Assembly: GCA_964465945.1 (NCBI GenBank)
Contig: CAYXMM010000004.1
Coordinates: 234,993 to 298,992, forward strand
Length of the DNA: 64,000 bases
Source of the DNA: JAJRPT01 sp964465945
GTDB taxonomy: Bacteria > Bacteroidota > Ignavibacteria > Kapaibacteriales > UBA2268
Reading direction: 5' to 3'
Each line of letters begins with the position of its first letter. Positions within the stretch are counted from its first letter, which is position 1. This document shows, piece by piece, positions 62,588 through 64,000 of the stretch. The notes below the pieces were generated by a model. The model saw nothing but the letters and a program-made list of their open reading frames with translations. It ran no database searches and was not told where the DNA came from. Both the position numbers and the translations under genes were made by a program.

Positions 62588-64000
62588 TCACTTCACCACC
62601 TGAAATTTGTATGTGTAAATTACTTCTTCACCTTTTCTTACATTTAAAATATAAGTTCCAGAAGCGAAAATATTCAAATCTAATTCCTTAGGCAATGCAC
62701 CGCTTTTCAATGTAATGCCACTCAACGAATAAACATAGTATTCCAAACCCGCAATCTCCTCACTATATAGCACATTATCCCGCACTTGAAAGTTTTGAGG
62801 GACTTCTACGCTGGTTATGGGGCTGGCGATAAAGTAATAACCTGTTCTGTCGCCGGAAGTTGCATAACTATATTGTGGCGGCTCAAAAGTATATTCATTT
62901 GATAATGGTATATATGTGTATTTAAAACCATCTTCTATATTATCAAAGTGGTAGAAACCTTCTTCGTTTGTAACCACAGTATCAAAAACTCTTTCGTGAT
63001 ATGCTATTTCTTTTATAGTTTGGATTGGTATATTTGGCAATCCATCTGTGCCGAGATAAACATTTCCAGAAATATTATGGAATATTCGTTTATCGGTTGC
63101 TTGAAAGTTTATTGTAGTATCTTTTGAGGTTGATATTGTAAGTGTATCAGGACTATAGAGATATGGAGTATATGAATAGTATTTATTATACACTCTTAAC
63201 TTATATTCTTTGTCAGGGCGAATATGAATAAATTGATAATAACCATTACTATCAGTCATTGTATATCTATTGTCAAGTTCAACTGGTATTTCTGCTTGTG
63301 GCTTTTCACCCTCCATAACATATCCACTTATAACTAATGTATCTTGTGGCTTAGGAGCGAGGTTGTCTTCTTTTAATCTTATCAAATATTTATTTCCAAT
63401 ACCAGCATTATTTGCAATAATGGGGTAATCACCTGCATATTTAACTAACATTGAGCTAGGTTTACCAAGTATTTCAGTTGGAAACTCATTTTCATAATAC
63501 CAAGATTCACCAGCATCATAAGTATAACAGATTTTTCCAAATTGACCAACAGCAATTCCAACCGAATCATTTTTAAAGGCAATGTCTTGGAAACCCCAAG
63601 GTTTAGGAACATAATATAATTCTAAAACTCTTCTCCATTTTTGAGTTTTAAAATCGTATTTAATTATTCCATCATAAGAAGTTGATTTTCCATTTGGAGA
63701 ATAAGAATAAAGTTGCAAATAATTATTTTTATTTTTTGAATAGTTTGGACTTAGAGTCTTATTAGGGATTTCCATATATTTACTGAATTTTTTCTTATTT
63801 AATTCCAAAATACCCAAGTTGTTATACAATACTATATCTCTAACATCATCAGAATTTATATATTCAGTATATCTAAAAAGTAATTTTTCATCGTGATAAA
63901 ATGGCTTATCAATTCTATGTAGAGTATAGCCATTTTCTTTATTATCCCAATTATCTATAGTATCCCAACTTTTCCAACTATCTTTTGTATGAAAAAATCC
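62588..64000 (-). CDS. Secreted T9SS protein, 5' end outside window
   Basis: The frame stays open from the stop to the right edge, so the start lies beyond base 64000; an in-frame TTG at 63829 is not needed. The visible part has a propeller-like section (TKDSWKSWDTIDNW, FGKICYTYDAGESWYYE; Asp-box type), then two carboxypeptidase-regulatory/CNA-B-like repeats (VISGYVMEGEKPQAEIPVEL, ISGNVYLGTDGLPNIPIQT). It ends with a T9SS-type sorting domain (LEYYVYSLSGITLKSG, ending YTYKFQVVK). Followed by a terminator. Confidence 0.85.
   Translation of the reverse strand, partial: GFFHTKDSWKSWDTIDNWDNKENGYTLHRIDKPFYHDEKLLFRYTEYINSDDVRDIVLYNNLGILELNKKKFSKYMEIPNKTLSPNYSKNKNNYLQLYSYSPNGKSTSYDGIIKYDFKTQKWRRVLELYYVPKPWGFQDIAFKNDSVGIAVGQFGKICYTYDAGESWYYENEFPTEILGKPSSMLVKYAGDYPIIANNAGIGNKYLIRLKEDNLAPKPQDTLVISGYVMEGEKPQAEIPVELDNRYTMTDSNGYYQFIHIRPDKEYKLRVYNKYYSYTPYLYSPDTLTISTSKDTTINFQATDKRIFHNISGNVYLGTDGLPNIPIQTIKEIAYHERVFDTVVTNEEGFYHFDNIEDGFKYTYIPLSNEYTFEPPQYSYATSGDRTGYYFIASPITSVEVPQNFQVRDNVLYSEEIAGLEYYVYSLSGITLKSGALPKELDLNIFASGTYILNVRKGEEVIYTYKFQVVK

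Noticed and set aside
1..64000. CRISPR arrays, tRNA or rRNA genes, insertion sequences
   Set aside because: No regularly spaced short repeats, cloverleaf-like sequence, or transposase-like protein was found.

Overview
The window is AT-rich, gene-dense bacterial DNA from the Bacteroidota/Chlorobiota (FCB) group, possibly an Ignavibacteria/Kapabacteria-like lineage; that finer placement is inference. The signs are: several long secreted proteins ending in type IX secretion (T9SS, Por) C-terminal sorting domains; an exbB-exbD-exbD-tonB-pstS-TPR cluster; Bacteroidota-type L28 and L33; a stand-alone homocysteine-binding module of MetH; a DUF6132-like mini protein; and repeated TAnnTTTG motifs (the -7 element of Bacteroidota promoters) just upstream of genes. 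No tRNA, rRNA, CRISPR array or insertion sequence was seen. No non-coding gap exceeds 300 bases. The longest gaps (24299-24552, 26174-26402, 59224-59424) hold only terminators, candidate promoters or plain AT-rich DNA.

Layout. 1-2068: a membrane protein running off the left edge, coupled to a short FAD oxidoreductase, then an MFS-like transporter. 2160-4420: yigZ, a PAP2 membrane phosphatase and ksgA, overlapping on the minus strand. 4481-11615: a minus-strand envelope-energisation region (STAS protein, ExbB, two ExbD, TonB, then a protein with three TonB C-terminal domains, a small membrane protein, a PstS-like lipoprotein and a TPR protein). 11723-16231: prmC, pyrB, recN and a MetH homocysteine domain, tightly packed. 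16291-21621: CCA-adding enzyme, a secreted unknown, rpmB, DUF6132, proline dehydrogenase, rpmG (59 codons) and class I aldolase. 21743-30042: clpC, a PQQ-type beta-propeller lipoprotein, two peptidoglycan enzymes, rnhA, map and small unknowns. 30205-33617: nuoG-nuoH-nuoI.

33782-53734 is the accessory part. It holds three tandem copies of a two-gene cassette: B, a secreted BNR/T9SS protein, followed by A, a secreted protein of an unrecognised family. The copies are mosaic: nearly identical at their ends and divergent in their cores. One A gene is far longer and carries a frameshift. Upstream lie ruvA and two giant BNR/T9SS proteins. 53859-59223 holds a double glycosyltransferase-TPR protein, a DsbA-like protein, Bcp peroxiredoxin, a nucleoid-associated protein and an SDR enzyme. 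59425-64000 holds an eight-repeat fibronectin-III T9SS protein, a small coiled-coil protein and a T9SS protein running off the right edge.

The most unusual part is the triplicated B-A cassette, which looks like a family of surface proteins diversified by recombination or gene conversion. Secondary points of interest are the triple TonB-C protein inside the tonB region and rho-independent terminators placed directly against the start codons of following genes.
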